A stretch of 64,000 nt of DNA from Alkalibacterium subtropicum (GCF_900112455.1 NZ_FOLT01000004.1:1-64000), one strand, 5' to 3'. Positions 18,026 to 27,388 are shown, counted from the stretch's first letter. Notes: generated by a model from the letters alone, not told the origin. Made by a program: numbers and translations.

Positions 18026-18726
18026 TAGAAATCTGGCCGGCAATCGATTTAATCGATCAGCAGAGTGTCCGCCTGACAGAAGGCGTTTATGATTCAAAAG
18101 AAATCATGGAACGGTCCCCCAAAGAAGCCATCTCTTTTTATAACCGATTCAAACAGGTCACACGCATCCATATCGTTGATCTTATGGGTGCCTTGCACAA
18201 AAAACCGAGCGAAAAAACGTTCATCAAGGAATTGATCGCATCCAGTACTTACCCTGTGGAAATCGGGGGCGGGATCCGTTCAAAAGAGACGATCGACTAC
18301 TACCTCTCCAGTGGTGCCTCCTACGTTATCGTAGGCACGCGTGGAATGCAGGACAGTCAGTGGCTGAAAGAAATGACCACGCTCTATCCAGGCAAGATCT
18401 ATCTGGGGCTTGATGCAAAAAAAGATCAGGTCGCAGTGAACGGCTGGACAGAATCCGTGGATAAAACGATTTATGATGTCGCTGAAGAAACGGCTTCGCT
18501 TGCCTTGGGCGGCATTATTTATACGGATATTTCTAAAGACGGTAAAATGCAGGGACCTAACTTCGAACTGACAGAGAAACTGGTCGAACTGACCCCTCAT
18601 CCAGTTACCGCATCCGGCGGCATACGCAGTTCAGATGATTTGAAGCGTCTTGAACAAGCCGGTATCAAAGCGGCCATTGTCGGAAAAGCCGCGAATACAG
18701 AAGCTTTCTGGGAGGGAATTTCATGA
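18022..18726 (+). CDS. hisA: ProFAR isomerase
   Basis: A 234-residue beta/alpha-barrel that opens the ribose of ProFAR to PRFAR. The first catalytic Asp is in WPAIDLIDQQSVRLTEG; the second half carries the general acid in YTDISKDGKMQGPN, and GGIRS loops bind phosphate in both barrel halves. Four-base overlaps with hisH and hisF. Confidence 0.96.
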   Translation: MIEIWPAIDLIDQQSVRLTEGVYDSKEIMERSPKEAISFYNRFKQVTRIHIVDLMGALHKKPSEKTFIKELIASSTYPVEIGGGIRSKETIDYYLSSGASYVIVGTRGMQDSQWLKEMTTLYPGKIYLGLDAKKDQVAVNGWTESVDKTIYDVAEETASLALGGIIYTDISKDGKMQGPNFELTEKLVELTPHPVTASGGIRSSDDLKRLEQAGIKAAIVGKAANTEAFWEGIS

Positions 18727-19487
18727 TCAAAAAACGTATCATCCCTTGTCTGGACGTCAGAGATGGTGTCGTCGTCAAAGGGATTCAGTTTAAAGGACTC
18801 CGGGAGATCGGTGATCCTGTCGAACTGGCGAAACGCTATAATACATTAGGCGCCGATGAGCTGGTTTTCCTAGATATCTCAGCAACACATACCGGAAATG
18901 CCCTGATGCTCGATGTCATCCAAAAAACTGCTAAAGAACTCTTCATCCCCATGACTATCGGGGGCGGACTGAAATCTTCGGAAGATATCTCAGCTGTGCT
19001 GAATGCAGGTGCAGATAAAGTAAGTCTGAACTCCGCTGCTTTAAATGATCCTTCACTGATCAATGAGACCAGTGAGAAATTCGGATCACAGTGTATCTGT
19101 ATCGCCATCGATGCGAAATGGGAAGAAGCAGAACAGGACTGGTACTGCTACACCCACGGCGGCAAAAAGAGAACAGATGTCAAAGCTCTGGAATGGGTCA
19201 AGGAAGTGGAAGCACGAGGAGCCGGCGAGTTACTGATCACCAGTATGGATTATGACGGTATGCAGCAGGGTTTCGATCATGAGCTGCTTAAAAAGATCAA
19301 AGAGACTGTTTCGATCCCAGTCATCGCTTCGGGTGGTGCAGGAAATGCCCGGCATTTTGCAGACCTTTTTCTGGATACTGATGTATCTGCAGGCCTTGCC
19401 GCCTCTATTTTCCATGACGAAGATGTTTCGATTCACGAAGTCAAAGATTTATGCCAATTAAAAGGAGTGCCGATGCGCCATGTCTAA
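18723..19487 (+). CDS. hisF: Imidazole glycerol phosphate synthase, cyclase subunit
   Basis: A 254-residue barrel that uses HisH ammonia to form imidazole glycerol phosphate and AICAR. The acid Asp11 is in IPCLDVRDGVVVKG, the second catalytic Asp in ICIAIDAKW, and the phosphate loops are MTIGGGLKS and VIASGGAGN. It overlaps hisA by 4 bases and hisI by 8 bases. Confidence 0.97.
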   Translation: MIKKRIIPCLDVRDGVVVKGIQFKGLREIGDPVELAKRYNTLGADELVFLDISATHTGNALMLDVIQKTAKELFIPMTIGGGLKSSEDISAVLNAGADKVSLNSAALNDPSLINETSEKFGSQCICIAIDAKWEEAEQDWYCYTHGGKKRTDVKALEWVKEVEARGAGELLITSMDYDGMQQGFDHELLKKIKETVSIPVIASGGAGNARHFADLFLDTDVSAGLAASIFHDEDVSIHEVKDLCQLKGVPMRHV

Positions 19488-20121
19488 CTACGATACACTG
19501 AAGCCGGATTTTTCAAAAGGATTGCTCCCCGTTATTCTGCAGCATTACACTACGAAAGATGTTCGCATGATGGGCTATATGAATGAAGAAGCGTTTGAAA
19601 AAACAAAACAGGACGATGTCGTCTGGTTCTTTTCCCGCTCTAAAGACCGATTGTGGAAAAAAGGCGAGTCAAGCGGAAACGTCCAGCATGTTAAAGACAT
19701 GTATCTGGATTGTGACCAGGATGCTCTGCTCGTCATGATCGATCCTGCCGGCCCGACCTGTCACACCGGATCCAAGAGCTGTTTCGACCTCGGTCCTTCT
19801 TTTACACTGAAGGATATCGAAGCGACGATACAGAATCGGGCGGATATGGGTGAAGATAAATCCTATACGAATTATCTTTTGAATGAAGGTATCGATAAGA
19901 TAGCGAAAAAGTTCGGTGAAGAAGCATTTGAAGTTGTGATCGGAGCGAAAAATAAAGATAAAAACGAAGTGGCCAGTGAAGCTGCTGATGTTTTGTATCA
20001 CCTGGGCGTACTGCTCTATCAGACTGGCGTTTCAATTGAAGATGTTGAAGCTGTTTTAGCTTCCCGTCACGAGAAAAAGAATAATTTTAAAGGGGCGCGG
20101 TCTGACGTACAGGACTGGTGA
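19480..20121 (+). CDS. hisI: Bifunctional PR-AMP cyclohydrolase / PR-ATP pyrophosphohydrolase
   Basis: A 213-residue HisIE fusion carrying steps 2 and 3 of the pathway. The N-terminal cyclohydrolase has the metal sites YLDCDQDALL and TCHTGSKSCF. The C-terminal pyrophosphohydrolase (from about residue 115) has KFGEEAFEVVIGAK and the acidic helix EVASEAADVLYHLGVLL. It is the last gene of the operon. No convincing hairpin follows in the next 150 bases. Confidence 0.96.
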   Translation: MSNYDTLKPDFSKGLLPVILQHYTTKDVRMMGYMNEEAFEKTKQDDVVWFFSRSKDRLWKKGESSGNVQHVKDMYLDCDQDALLVMIDPAGPTCHTGSKSCFDLGPSFTLKDIEATIQNRADMGEDKSYTNYLLNEGIDKIAKKFGEEAFEVVIGAKNKDKNEVASEAADVLYHLGVLLYQTGVSIEDVEAVLASRHEKKNNFKGARSDVQDW

Positions 20122-20279
20122 ACAAACAGACCGCACCGTTTGTCCACCTCATCCCCTGGTTATTTTAACGACTGATCCTTATCTGAGGAAGCTCTTTGTT
20201 GTTTTTTCATCAGTATTCTTATAAAATTAATAAGTATATTTATAATCAGCGAATGAACTAATGGAAAAGTAGGGATAGT

Positions 20280-21179
20280 TTGAACAGTCAAATAAAACGT
20301 GTCAAAATTGCCGAGCAAGGCGCAAGAGTCTCCATTGGTGTCTATGTCCTTCTGGCCATTGCCAAACTGGCGGTGGGTTACTTTATGCGTTCGACCTCTT
20401 TATCAGCAGATGGTTTCAACAATCTGACCGATGTCCTCTCCTCTGTAACGGTTTTGGTGGGCTTGAAAACAGCCCGAAAACCTGCTGATGCAAATCATCC
20501 ATATGGCCACTGGAAAGCTGAACCTATAGCGAGCCTGGTTACATCCTTTATTATGCTTTTTGTAGGATTTCAGGTATTTCAAAGCAGTATCATACGCCTT
20601 TACAGAGGAGAACTGGTCCCGCCTAACCGATTAGCTGCTGCCGTTGCCCTGATCAGTTCTGTGATCCTGTTTATTCTGTACCGTTACAACTTGAATCTGG
20701 CAAAAAAGGCAAAAAGTACAGGACTGAAAGCTGTTTCTCAGGACAATCTGGCAGACAGTCTGACGAGTCTAGCTACAGCTGCTGCCATACTAGGGGCAGC
20801 GGTCGGCTGGGTTTGGCTGGACACCATCATGGCTTCCATCGTCGCTATGATCATTGTAAAAACAGGAGTTGAAGTATTCAAAGAAAGCACCTTTTCGTTA
20901 TCCGATGGATTTAAAGATAAGCACCTCTACCTCTATAAAAGTAAGATACGTCTGATCCCTAAAGTAAAAAGTGTGCCGTCGATCAAAGCGCGCATGTATG
21001 GTGCAAATACATACGTGGATGTGACTATATTGGTAGACGGTGAGATGACTGTACAGGAAGGTCATGACGTAACTGAAATCATCGAAGAGATGCTGTATGA
21101 AGAATTTGATGTGATGCACACCGATGTGCATGTGGAACCTTTTGATTTAACTGATCAGTTCAATCGGGAACAAATGTAA
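20280..21179 (+). CDS. CDF family divalent metal exporter, probably manganese
   Basis: A 299-residue cation diffusion facilitator with six membrane spans and a cytoplasmic C-terminal domain (KVKSVPSIKARMYGANTYVDV). It exports divalent metal against protons. The metal residues are in LSADGFNNLTDV in span 2 and SQDNLADSLTS in span 5: Asp/Asn/Asp rather than the His-containing sets of zinc exporters, as in the MntE/MneS manganese exporters. It starts with TTG after AGTAGGGA. Manganese is therefore an inference. Single gene, ending in a strong terminator. Confidence 0.85.
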   Translation: MNSQIKRVKIAEQGARVSIGVYVLLAIAKLAVGYFMRSTSLSADGFNNLTDVLSSVTVLVGLKTARKPADANHPYGHWKAEPIASLVTSFIMLFVGFQVFQSSIIRLYRGELVPPNRLAAAVALISSVILFILYRYNLNLAKKAKSTGLKAVSQDNLADSLTSLATAAAILGAAVGWVWLDTIMASIVAMIIVKTGVEVFKESTFSLSDGFKDKHLYLYKSKIRLIPKVKSVPSIKARMYGANTYVDVTILVDGEMTVQEGHDVTEIIEEMLYEEFDVMHTDVHVEPFDLTDQFNREQM

Positions 21180-21189
21180 AATCATACTA

Positions 21190-21240
21190 AAAACAGCAGG
21201 TGCAACCTTTAATGAAGGTTGCACCTGCTGTTTTCCATTG
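21190..21240 (+). terminator. Terminator of the CDF exporter gene
   Basis: A perfect 20-bp stem beginning AAAACAGCAGGTGCAACCTT, a 5-base loop, and a TTTT tail. Confidence 0.87.
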
Positions 21241-21448
21241 AAACTTGTAATGATTTTCCCGAACGTGTTCAGACAGTAAGGGGTTATAGAATCTACTGCT
21301 ACTGATACTTGTGGACGACTTCGTGATATCAAACCGCACTGTGGGTCATCTTATCAACAATTAATAATGACTCCCCGTAAACGGAGCTGTGACATATGTC
21401 CCAACTTCTTCCTGCGTTTAATCCAGAAAAAGGATTCTTCTAACACTC

Positions 21449-21491
21449 TTGTGACCAGTTGACGCTGTCATTCTTCAGGAACTGGTCACAA
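21449..21491. repeat. Intergenic palindromic repeat, copy A
   Basis: TTGTGACCAGTT and its exact complement AACTGGTCACAA are separated by 19 bases. The element lies in a 330-base stretch without genes, between the CDF terminator and the 3' end of the nucleotidase gene. A close relative with the same 19-base spacing lies at 56367-56407. I see nothing else in the stretch except a weak TACTAA/TTAGTA hairpin at 21553-21568 that could end the nucleotidase gene. Confidence 0.65.
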
Positions 21492-21571
21492 TACAACATA
21501 ATCAGTCATGAGATTATTTTTTCTTTCTATAGTAAGACTTCACATTTAAAAACATACTAAGATTAGTAGGT

Positions 21572-23131
21572 TTATCTTGAGGAAATGACTTTGAAATTAT
21601 TGTTCACCTCAGCTTTTATTGGAGAAAAAGCTGCAAAATAATCACCGATCAGTTCATTCATGGGAATCGTCACTTCCCGCTTGATTTTCCCTGCATCGAA
21701 CATGCCATAGTTTCCTCCCCCGACGGCCCGGTACTGATTTATGACGATATCAAGCCTGTCGTCAGGTTTGATATCTTTGCCCCGGTACTTAAAAGTTGTG
21801 ATACGTTCCCCCTCAGGTCGAGCCACATCTATAACATAATCGATCCCTTCGAACATATCGTAATTGTACATCTGTGGTTTTGGATTCATGAACTCTGGAT
21901 TTACTACTAGTTTGTTTTCACTATTCAGTGAAAAGTAGGACGCAGACTGTTCAAGCGCCGCTTTCAGATCCTGCCCTGAGACATTCAGTACAGCCAGCGT
22001 GTTAGGGTAAATATAGTTTAAAACGACATCCCTCATCGTGACCGAGTCAGAGAACCCTTTGACCCTGTTATTGAATAAAGCGGTGCCTGAAATATCACAG
22101 TCTGAATAATACATTTGAACACGGTGGATGAATTCGATGTAGGGATGTTCTTGTTTTCTCGCTTGCTCCACATCATCGATCGACATATCACCTTTGACAT
22201 GTCCTATCGGCTGATCCAGCCAGTCTTCCACTTCGTCATTCACCCAACTGTATTCTGCGGCGAGCTGTTTATCTATTGCTGCATCTTTGACAGAGAGCAG
22301 CTCAGCTTCCATCGTCTTGATCGTCACTTTCCCCTTCTCTTTCTCCAGGTCCATTACGACTTTTCCCAAGTATGCCCCTTTACTTCCCGGCATGACGACA
22401 GCCGTACCGTTGACCACTTCAGCGAGAAGCCGATGCTGGTGTCCGGCAAGAAGAACATCGATGCCCGGAACTTCACTTAAAATAGCGTAGCCTTCATTTT
22501 CTCCTGTGAGTGTTTCAGTCGGCTGACCCGTATGAAGGTCTTTCTCAAATCCGCCATGGTAACTGACCACAACGATATCCGCTTTTTCTTTCAATAGGGG
22601 GACATAGGTTTTTGCTGTTTTTACAGCTGACTCAAAAGTTAGTCCTGCATAATTCTCAGGATGTTCCCAGTGCGGTATATATTGCGTAGTTAGTCCCAGA
22701 ACTGCCACCTTTATACCTTGTTTATTAAAAATTTTATACGGTTCACCGAAAGCTGTCTTTCCTCCGCTCGTCAGAACATTGGCACATAGAACAGGATGCG
22801 CAGCTGAGACCACTGCTGATTCAAGGTAATCCAGACCATAATTAAATTCGTGATTGCCAATGACGCCTGCGTCAAACTGCAGATCGTTGACAATGTTCAT
22901 TAATGCTCCGGCAGAATGTTTATGCTTCACGAGATAATGAGTGAACGGAGATCCCTGAATAAGGTCGCCATTTTCAATAGCCAGACTGAATCCCATCGCT
23001 TCATTTCTTTCTCTTTTCAATAACGCAGCTAGTTTAAGCAAGCCATATTCCGCATCCTGGAAGCGAGACTGATAGTCTGTGGGATAGACATAACCATGAA
23101 TATCACTTGTTTCAAATAAAGTCAGCTTCAT
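21572..23131 (-). CDS. Cytoplasmic 5'-nucleotidase / 2',3'-cyclic phosphodiesterase family
   Basis: A 519-residue member of the UshA/YfkN superfamily but without signal peptide or cell-wall anchor. The metallophosphatase half has TSDIHGYVYP, ENGDLIQGS, GNHEFNYG, SYHGGFEKD and LAGHQHRL, the full set of metal ligands. The C-terminal nucleotidase domain has FNNRVKGFSDSVTMRDVVLNYIYPN and AVGGGNYGMF. Probably a nucleotide-salvage phosphatase. GAGGGG precedes the ATG. It ends a YeiH - GDPD - nucleotidase operon. Confidence 0.9.
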   Translation of the reverse strand: MKLTLFETSDIHGYVYPTDYQSRFQDAEYGLLKLAALLKRERNEAMGFSLAIENGDLIQGSPFTHYLVKHKHSAGALMNIVNDLQFDAGVIGNHEFNYGLDYLESAVVSAAHPVLCANVLTSGGKTAFGEPYKIFNKQGIKVAVLGLTTQYIPHWEHPENYAGLTFESAVKTAKTYVPLLKEKADIVVVSYHGGFEKDLHTGQPTETLTGENEGYAILSEVPGIDVLLAGHQHRLLAEVVNGTAVVMPGSKGAYLGKVVMDLEKEKGKVTIKTMEAELLSVKDAAIDKQLAAEYSWVNDEVEDWLDQPIGHVKGDMSIDDVEQARKQEHPYIEFIHRVQMYYSDCDISGTALFNNRVKGFSDSVTMRDVVLNYIYPNTLAVLNVSGQDLKAALEQSASYFSLNSENKLVVNPEFMNPKPQMYNYDMFEGIDYVIDVARPEGERITTFKYRGKDIKPDDRLDIVINQYRAVGGGNYGMFDAGKIKREVTIPMNELIGDYFAAFSPIKAEVNNNFKVISSR

Positions 23132-23163
23132 CCAATGCCCCTCTCTGTCTGTGATTTTTCCAG

Positions 23164-24072
23164 CTAATTCTGATACTCTGACAACACATTCAATAGTAAA
23201 TGCGGATCATCTGTCATGATACCGTTGGCCCCTAGCTCTATGAGCTCTTTCATGGTGTCTTCCTCATTGATCGTCCAGTAATAGACATGCATCCCTCGAT
23301 TATTTGCTCCCCGGATCAGCTTCCAGTCTGCCAGATCAAATCCTTCTCTTTCAGTAGGCAACTGGAAGGCTGAAGCTTTGGGCTGATAAAGGGCGTTAAG
23401 AAATGCTTTATGCATCATGACAAACTGACGTGTTTCTTCCTCACCCGCTCCTATGGCCACTTCACCGTTTGAAACATCCTTGAATCTGAGGTTGATATCA
23501 TGATCAAAACTGGCGATCAATACACTCTTTTCCATGTCATAGGTCTGAATTTGTGCCCACATTTCATCGATCAGTTCCCCGTACATCACAGGTTTATTCG
23601 TATCTTTCAGTTCGATCAGATGCCTCTTATTGCTGAATTCTGAAAAGACCTCTTCAACCGTGGGAATTTGAACACCCTTCCCTCTAAAAACATATTCTCC
23701 GTGTGCATCCTTGAAATGGTACCCGGCATCCAGTGCTTTCACTTCTTCCAGGGTCATTTCGTTGATGTTTCCTGAACCGTTTGTCGTGCGGTCGACTGTG
23801 TCATCATGGATAACGACCAAATGACCATCTGCTGTAATATGCACGTCATACTCCAGTACATCCACTCCCAGTTCGGATGCATTTCTGAAAGCCTCTAATG
23901 TATTTTCTGGAGCCAGCGCTTTCCCTCCCCGATGGGCAATAACCAGCGGTTGTTTTTTCGTTTCAAAATAATCATGATCAGTTTTTGAAGACAGCGGAAA
24001 TAAAAAGAGCAGGAACCAGAGCATGAATACACTCATCAAAATGATTCCGAAAGCCTTTAACATTTTTTCCAT
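23164..24072 (-). CDS. Membrane-anchored glycerophosphodiester phosphodiesterase
   Basis: A 302-residue GDPD enzyme that splits glycerophosphodiesters into glycerol 3-phosphate and an alcohol. Residues 7-27 form one membrane anchor, so the catalytic domain faces outside. Catalytic residues are visible: VIAHRGGKALAPENTLEAF, VDVLEYDVHITADGHLVVIHDDTVDRTTNG, and HLIELKD. The start has GGGAGAG 8 bases upstream. It may recycle deacylated phospholipid or lipoteichoic-acid material, together with the nucleotidase gene after it. Confidence 0.92.
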   Translation of the reverse strand: MEKMLKAFGIILMSVFMLWFLLFLFPLSSKTDHDYFETKKQPLVIAHRGGKALAPENTLEAFRNASELGVDVLEYDVHITADGHLVVIHDDTVDRTTNGSGNINEMTLEEVKALDAGYHFKDAHGEYVFRGKGVQIPTVEEVFSEFSNKRHLIELKDTNKPVMYGELIDEMWAQIQTYDMEKSVLIASFDHDINLRFKDVSNGEVAIGAGEEETRQFVMMHKAFLNALYQPKASAFQLPTEREGFDLADWKLIRGANNRGMHVYYWTINEEDTMKELIELGANGIMTDDPHLLLNVLSEYQN

Positions 24073-24099
24073 ATTTTCTACTCTCCCATATAATCAAAA

Positions 24100-25116
24100 T
24101 CAGCCAATAATGAATAAGACGACGACATACGACACGACAACCACCAGTGATGACAAAATAAAGCCGTGTACAAAAGGTTTGAATCCCGTTCTGATAAAGA
24201 CTGAAAGGTTTGTTTTAAGACCGATCGCAGCCAGAGCCACAACCATTAGAAAACGACTGATCGTTTTCATTACCCCCGAAATTTCAGGACTTATAAAACC
24301 CACCGAATTAAGCAGGGCCATTAATACAAAAATAATTATAAACCATGGAATCAGTCCAGACAGTGAAACCTTTGCTTTTCTCCGTTCTGGCTGTTTAAGT
24401 TTTTTTCTGTAGTAAATCGTCGAGAATATCAGAACTGTTGGAATGATCGCCAGGGTGCGTGTCAGTTTTACCATCGTTTCCACTTCTCCGGCAACTTCTG
24501 AAAAGGCAAAACTTGCAGCCACTACACTAGACGTATCGTTAATAGACGTTCCCGCCCAGTAACCGAAAAAGGTATCGCTCAATCCGATCAAGGTTCCTAT
24601 GATCGGATATAAAACGATCATCAGTACATCAAACAGGAAGGTAGACGAAATAGCGTAAGACACATCACTGTCTTTAGCCTCAATAACTGGAGCTAATGCA
24701 GCAATAGCTGATCCTCCGCAGATAGCAGTCCCGGCTGCGATCATGTTACTCAGTTTCCAGTTGATATCAAATACTTTACCTAACAGATAGCCTCCGCCGA
24801 AAGCTGTCAGGAGCGTGAAGATTAGGACCAGAAGCGTCTGGCTCCCTACTTCCAATATTATAGAAAAGTTGAGAGATGCTCCGAGGAGAATGATCGCTCC
24901 TTTTAAAATCTTTTTGGATGCATACTGGACACCTTCCTGAAGTTGATTTTCATCGTAATAAACGGTACGGAAAAGAATACCCAGAAACATGGCAATAACT
25001 GTGGCTCCTATGTAGTGTCCCGGCAAAATGTTTTCTATGTAAACAGCCAATATGGCGATCAGTACGGCCAAGCTGACCCCTGGTAATCTTTTTAGTAGTT
25101 GCTGCACATTTTTCAT
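24100..25116 (-). CDS. YeiH family putative sulfate exporter
   Basis: About 338 residues with roughly ten hydrophobic spans, matching the Cons_hypoth698/YeiH family of inner membrane transporters. Conserved glycine-rich segments are AAGTAICGGSAIAALAP and GYWAGTSINDTSSVVAASFAF. Transport of sulfate, sulfite or a related anion has been proposed for the family but is not settled. The most upstream ATG (25140) overlaps a TATAAT -10 element, so I start at 25116; a GTG at 25107, better spaced from GAAAGGA, is also possible. First gene of the operon with GDPD and the nucleotidase. Confidence 0.83.
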   Translation of the reverse strand: MKNVQQLLKRLPGVSLAVLIAILAVYIENILPGHYIGATVIAMFLGILFRTVYYDENQLQEGVQYASKKILKGAIILLGASLNFSIILEVGSQTLLVLIFTLLTAFGGGYLLGKVFDINWKLSNMIAAGTAICGGSAIAALAPVIEAKDSDVSYAISSTFLFDVLMIVLYPIIGTLIGLSDTFFGYWAGTSINDTSSVVAASFAFSEVAGEVETMVKLTRTLAIIPTVLIFSTIYYRKKLKQPERRKAKVSLSGLIPWFIIIFVLMALLNSVGFISPEISGVMKTISRFLMVVALAAIGLKTNLSVFIRTGFKPFVHGFILSSLVVVVSYVVVLFIIG

Positions 25117-25138
25117 CCTTTCACTCAAGTCTTGAATC

Positions 25139-25166
25139 ATTATACCATTTATTTGATTATTCTTAA
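25139..25166 (-). promoter_or_regulatory. Promoter of the YeiH operon
   Basis: TTAAGA, 16 bases, TATAAT on the minus strand. The -10 ends at the first in-frame ATG, which argues against that codon as start. Confidence 0.5.
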
Positions 25167-25183
25167 GTGAAACTTATAAGCAT

Positions 25184-25246
25184 ATAAAAAAATCCTTCAC
25201 TCAATGACAGGTACACATGACTGTACTTTCCTTGAAGTGAAGGATT
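25184..25246 (-). terminator. Terminator of the TspO-like gene
   Basis: AATCCTTCACT pairs with AGTGAAGGATT across a 34-base inner region, followed by seven T on the minus strand just past the stop codon. Confidence 0.72.
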
Positions 25247-25255
25247 AGTTATTAC

Positions 25256-25981
25256 CTATCTTTTGGCTCGTTTGATGCCTGTATAAAAAGAGACACCCAG
25301 GTGGATCAGGATACTTGCGCCACAGACTGCTGTCAGCCAGAACAGTTCATAATCATTTCTCACGATGATCCCGACATACGCCCAGGCGAACACCAACGGA
25401 TACAGCCAGTCTTGATGTACTAGAGAAACGAAGATGGCGATGGCGGTGCCTGTAATCAGCAGCGCCAGCGTCCACTGGTATTCATTAAATCCGACTACCT
25501 CTTCTACACCCATCTCGTTGACCCAGGTCACGATATTTACGATCGTCGCGACTGTCGCCCACCCAAAATAGATGGAGAAAGGAAGCCGGTCAAACCAGTA
25601 TGTTGAAACATGGGATATTTTTTTGTAGATGACGAGCAATGTGACGAGCAATCCGATTATTATAATCACTGATGTCAGATACCACAGCTGTGTAAACGCA
25701 ATGATCCATAACCCGTTCAGAACAAAGTTGGCAACAAGCCAGTAATGAATGCTTTCATAAACACGCTCACTGCTGTTGTTTTTGAAAAACATCCGGACGA
25801 TCCAGAAAAACAGTAATAAGTATATTACTCCCCAGATCGAAAAGACATAACCGGCAGGTTGAATGATTGCCGGATTTTCGTCAGCAACCATCCCCACATC
25901 TGTAGCTGTAAAGTAATTGACTGCCAGCATAAGTATGAATGTAATGCTGTAAATAATGCCTAATCTCTTTCTGGTTATCAT
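25256..25981 (-). CDS. TspO/MBR-related tryptophan-rich membrane protein
   Basis: A 241-residue protein with about seven hydrophobic spans and many tryptophans (YVFSIWGVIYLLLFFWIV, NGLWIIAFTQLWYL, WLYPLVFAWAYVGI). The FSIWG and WIIAFTQLW motifs are those of the TspO/MBR family, here in the longer seven-span form; family members bind tetrapyrroles or act as stress sensors. Its ATG has AGGAGG upstream. It starts 23 bases after uvsE, so the two are co-transcribed; both fit a light or oxidative-stress theme, but that is inference. Confidence 0.75.
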   Translation of the reverse strand: MITRKRLGIIYSITFILMLAVNYFTATDVGMVADENPAIIQPAGYVFSIWGVIYLLLFFWIVRMFFKNNSSERVYESIHYWLVANFVLNGLWIIAFTQLWYLTSVIIIIGLLVTLLVIYKKISHVSTYWFDRLPFSIYFGWATVATIVNIVTWVNEMGVEEVVGFNEYQWTLALLITGTAIAIFVSLVHQDWLYPLVFAWAYVGIIVRNDYELFWLTAVCGASILIHLGVSFYTGIKRAKR

Positions 25982-26004
25982 TGTTACACCCTCCTTTATG
26001 GTTT

Positions 26005-27264
26005 TTAAAATTCGAAATATAACGATCCAAGCAAATAATCCTGATTATACTTTAATGCCAGTTTATATAAAAAGCGCTTGACTCTCTCGAGATTCTTCGG
26101 CTCTTCAACTATATTCGCTTTATATGTCTGATACCGCTCTTTTTCTTTCGCTGTGGTTTGTTTATTCAGGTAGCCCCATACATGATCCAGACTATTTATC
26201 GCTTTGTTCACATCGATATCCTGACTGAGCGCTGCTTCGATCAGGCGATAAAACTGAATGACCGGATAGGAAGACTTATCCTTCAACAGATTTCTTATAC
26301 TTTCATAAATCACGGGCGAACGTTCCAGTACTGTGTATTTGTAGCGCGACCATTCTTTTTCCAGATCACCTATTTCGGGGTAAGCCGTTGTAGCTAATTG
26401 GCACTTGACTGCCGAAAGATTCTTGTCTTTTACTTCCAGCATGATATCCACCTTACAAGGTTTGATTTCTTCATAGAAGCCCATAAATTCATCGATACGA
26501 ATGAACTGTGAATGTGCGCCTTCTCTCCCATTCAGCTGCTGCTGGGAATAATGTACTTTTGGACGACCATCTTTTTCATGCCAGGTTTCTTTGGCTTTGT
26601 TTATCCAATAGGAATCTGTCCGGAGGTCTCCGTCATTGTTCAATCTGTGATGGAGGTTATCATACACGACAGGAGCCCCAGTCCTCTGGCTTAAAGTCAA
26701 TACCTCTTCGATAGTATAGGAACGGTCATCATTCTCAATGATGAGTCGATCTTTTATGCGTTCGTCCAATTGTTGGTAGACATCTGCAAATCGATCCATC
26801 GCACTTGCTTTATCACCATAAACGCCACCGACATGCAAAATGATTTTACTCTCCGCAGTCGTCCCCAGCAAATCCAGAAATAAGGTGTGGTATGTAAGAT
26901 CATCGATCGCACGGTCCACCACTTCTTTTCTGGGTGAATTCAAAACGGTATACTGGCCGGGATGCATCGAAACCCGGATATCATAGCGTTTTATTTTTTC
27001 CCCGATCCGGTTGAACTGAGCTTCAAATAAGGTGGGCCAGTCCAGATCATTGACAATAAAATCCGAACCGAAGGGGATGATATCTGAACTGATTCGAAAA
27101 AGTCTGATTCCCTCCTTATGATTGTAATCGATCATTTTTTCTAGAACACTAAGGTTATGCCCGATCAGCTCTTTCAGATTTTCTTCTGTGGCATTGCTTT
27201 TCCGACAGGTTCTGTAATTAGCTTCAGGTACGCCCTTTGTCAGACACGCATAGCCTATACTCAT
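26005..27264 (-). CDS. uvsE: UV damage endonuclease UvsE with C-terminal extension
   Basis: A 419-residue UVDE that nicks DNA 5' of UV photoproducts. The TIM-barrel metal centre is visible across SIGYACL, LFRISSDIIPFGS, SMHPGQYTVLNSP, ILHVGGVYGDK, LIIENDDRSYT, VVYDNLHHRLN, and KVDIMLEVKDKN. The start at 27264 follows AAGGTGA; 33 upstream in-frame codons lack a ribosome site. Typical UvsE is about 300-330 residues; the extra C-terminal 100 (from VWGYLNKQTTAKEKERYQ) resembles the DUF1722 type by eye. It leads an operon with the TspO-like gene. Confidence 0.93.
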   Translation of the reverse strand: MSIGYACLTKGVPEANYRTCRKSNATEENLKELIGHNLSVLEKMIDYNHKEGIRLFRISSDIIPFGSDFIVNDLDWPTLFEAQFNRIGEKIKRYDIRVSMHPGQYTVLNSPRKEVVDRAIDDLTYHTLFLDLLGTTAESKIILHVGGVYGDKASAMDRFADVYQQLDERIKDRLIIENDDRSYTIEEVLTLSQRTGAPVVYDNLHHRLNNDGDLRTDSYWINKAKETWHEKDGRPKVHYSQQQLNGREGAHSQFIRIDEFMGFYEEIKPCKVDIMLEVKDKNLSAVKCQLATTAYPEIGDLEKEWSRYKYTVLERSPVIYESIRNLLKDKSSYPVIQFYRLIEAALSQDIDVNKAINSLDHVWGYLNKQTTAKEKERYQTYKANIVEEPKNLERVKRFLYKLALKYNQDYLLGSLYFEF

Positions 27265-27379
27265 GTGCATCACCTTCTCTGTATAAATTCTTACTATAAG
27301 TTTACCATTCACTGTCACTTGAAACGAATAATAAGAACTGAATAGACAAGCCTTATTATTCATAAATATAAAACTTCTT

Positions 27380-27388
27380 TGATATAAT
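27380..27388 (+). promoter_or_regulatory. Extended -10 promoter of a small membrane-protein gene
   Basis: TGATATAAT, a perfect TGnTATAAT, 30 bases before the start codon. Confidence 0.6.
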
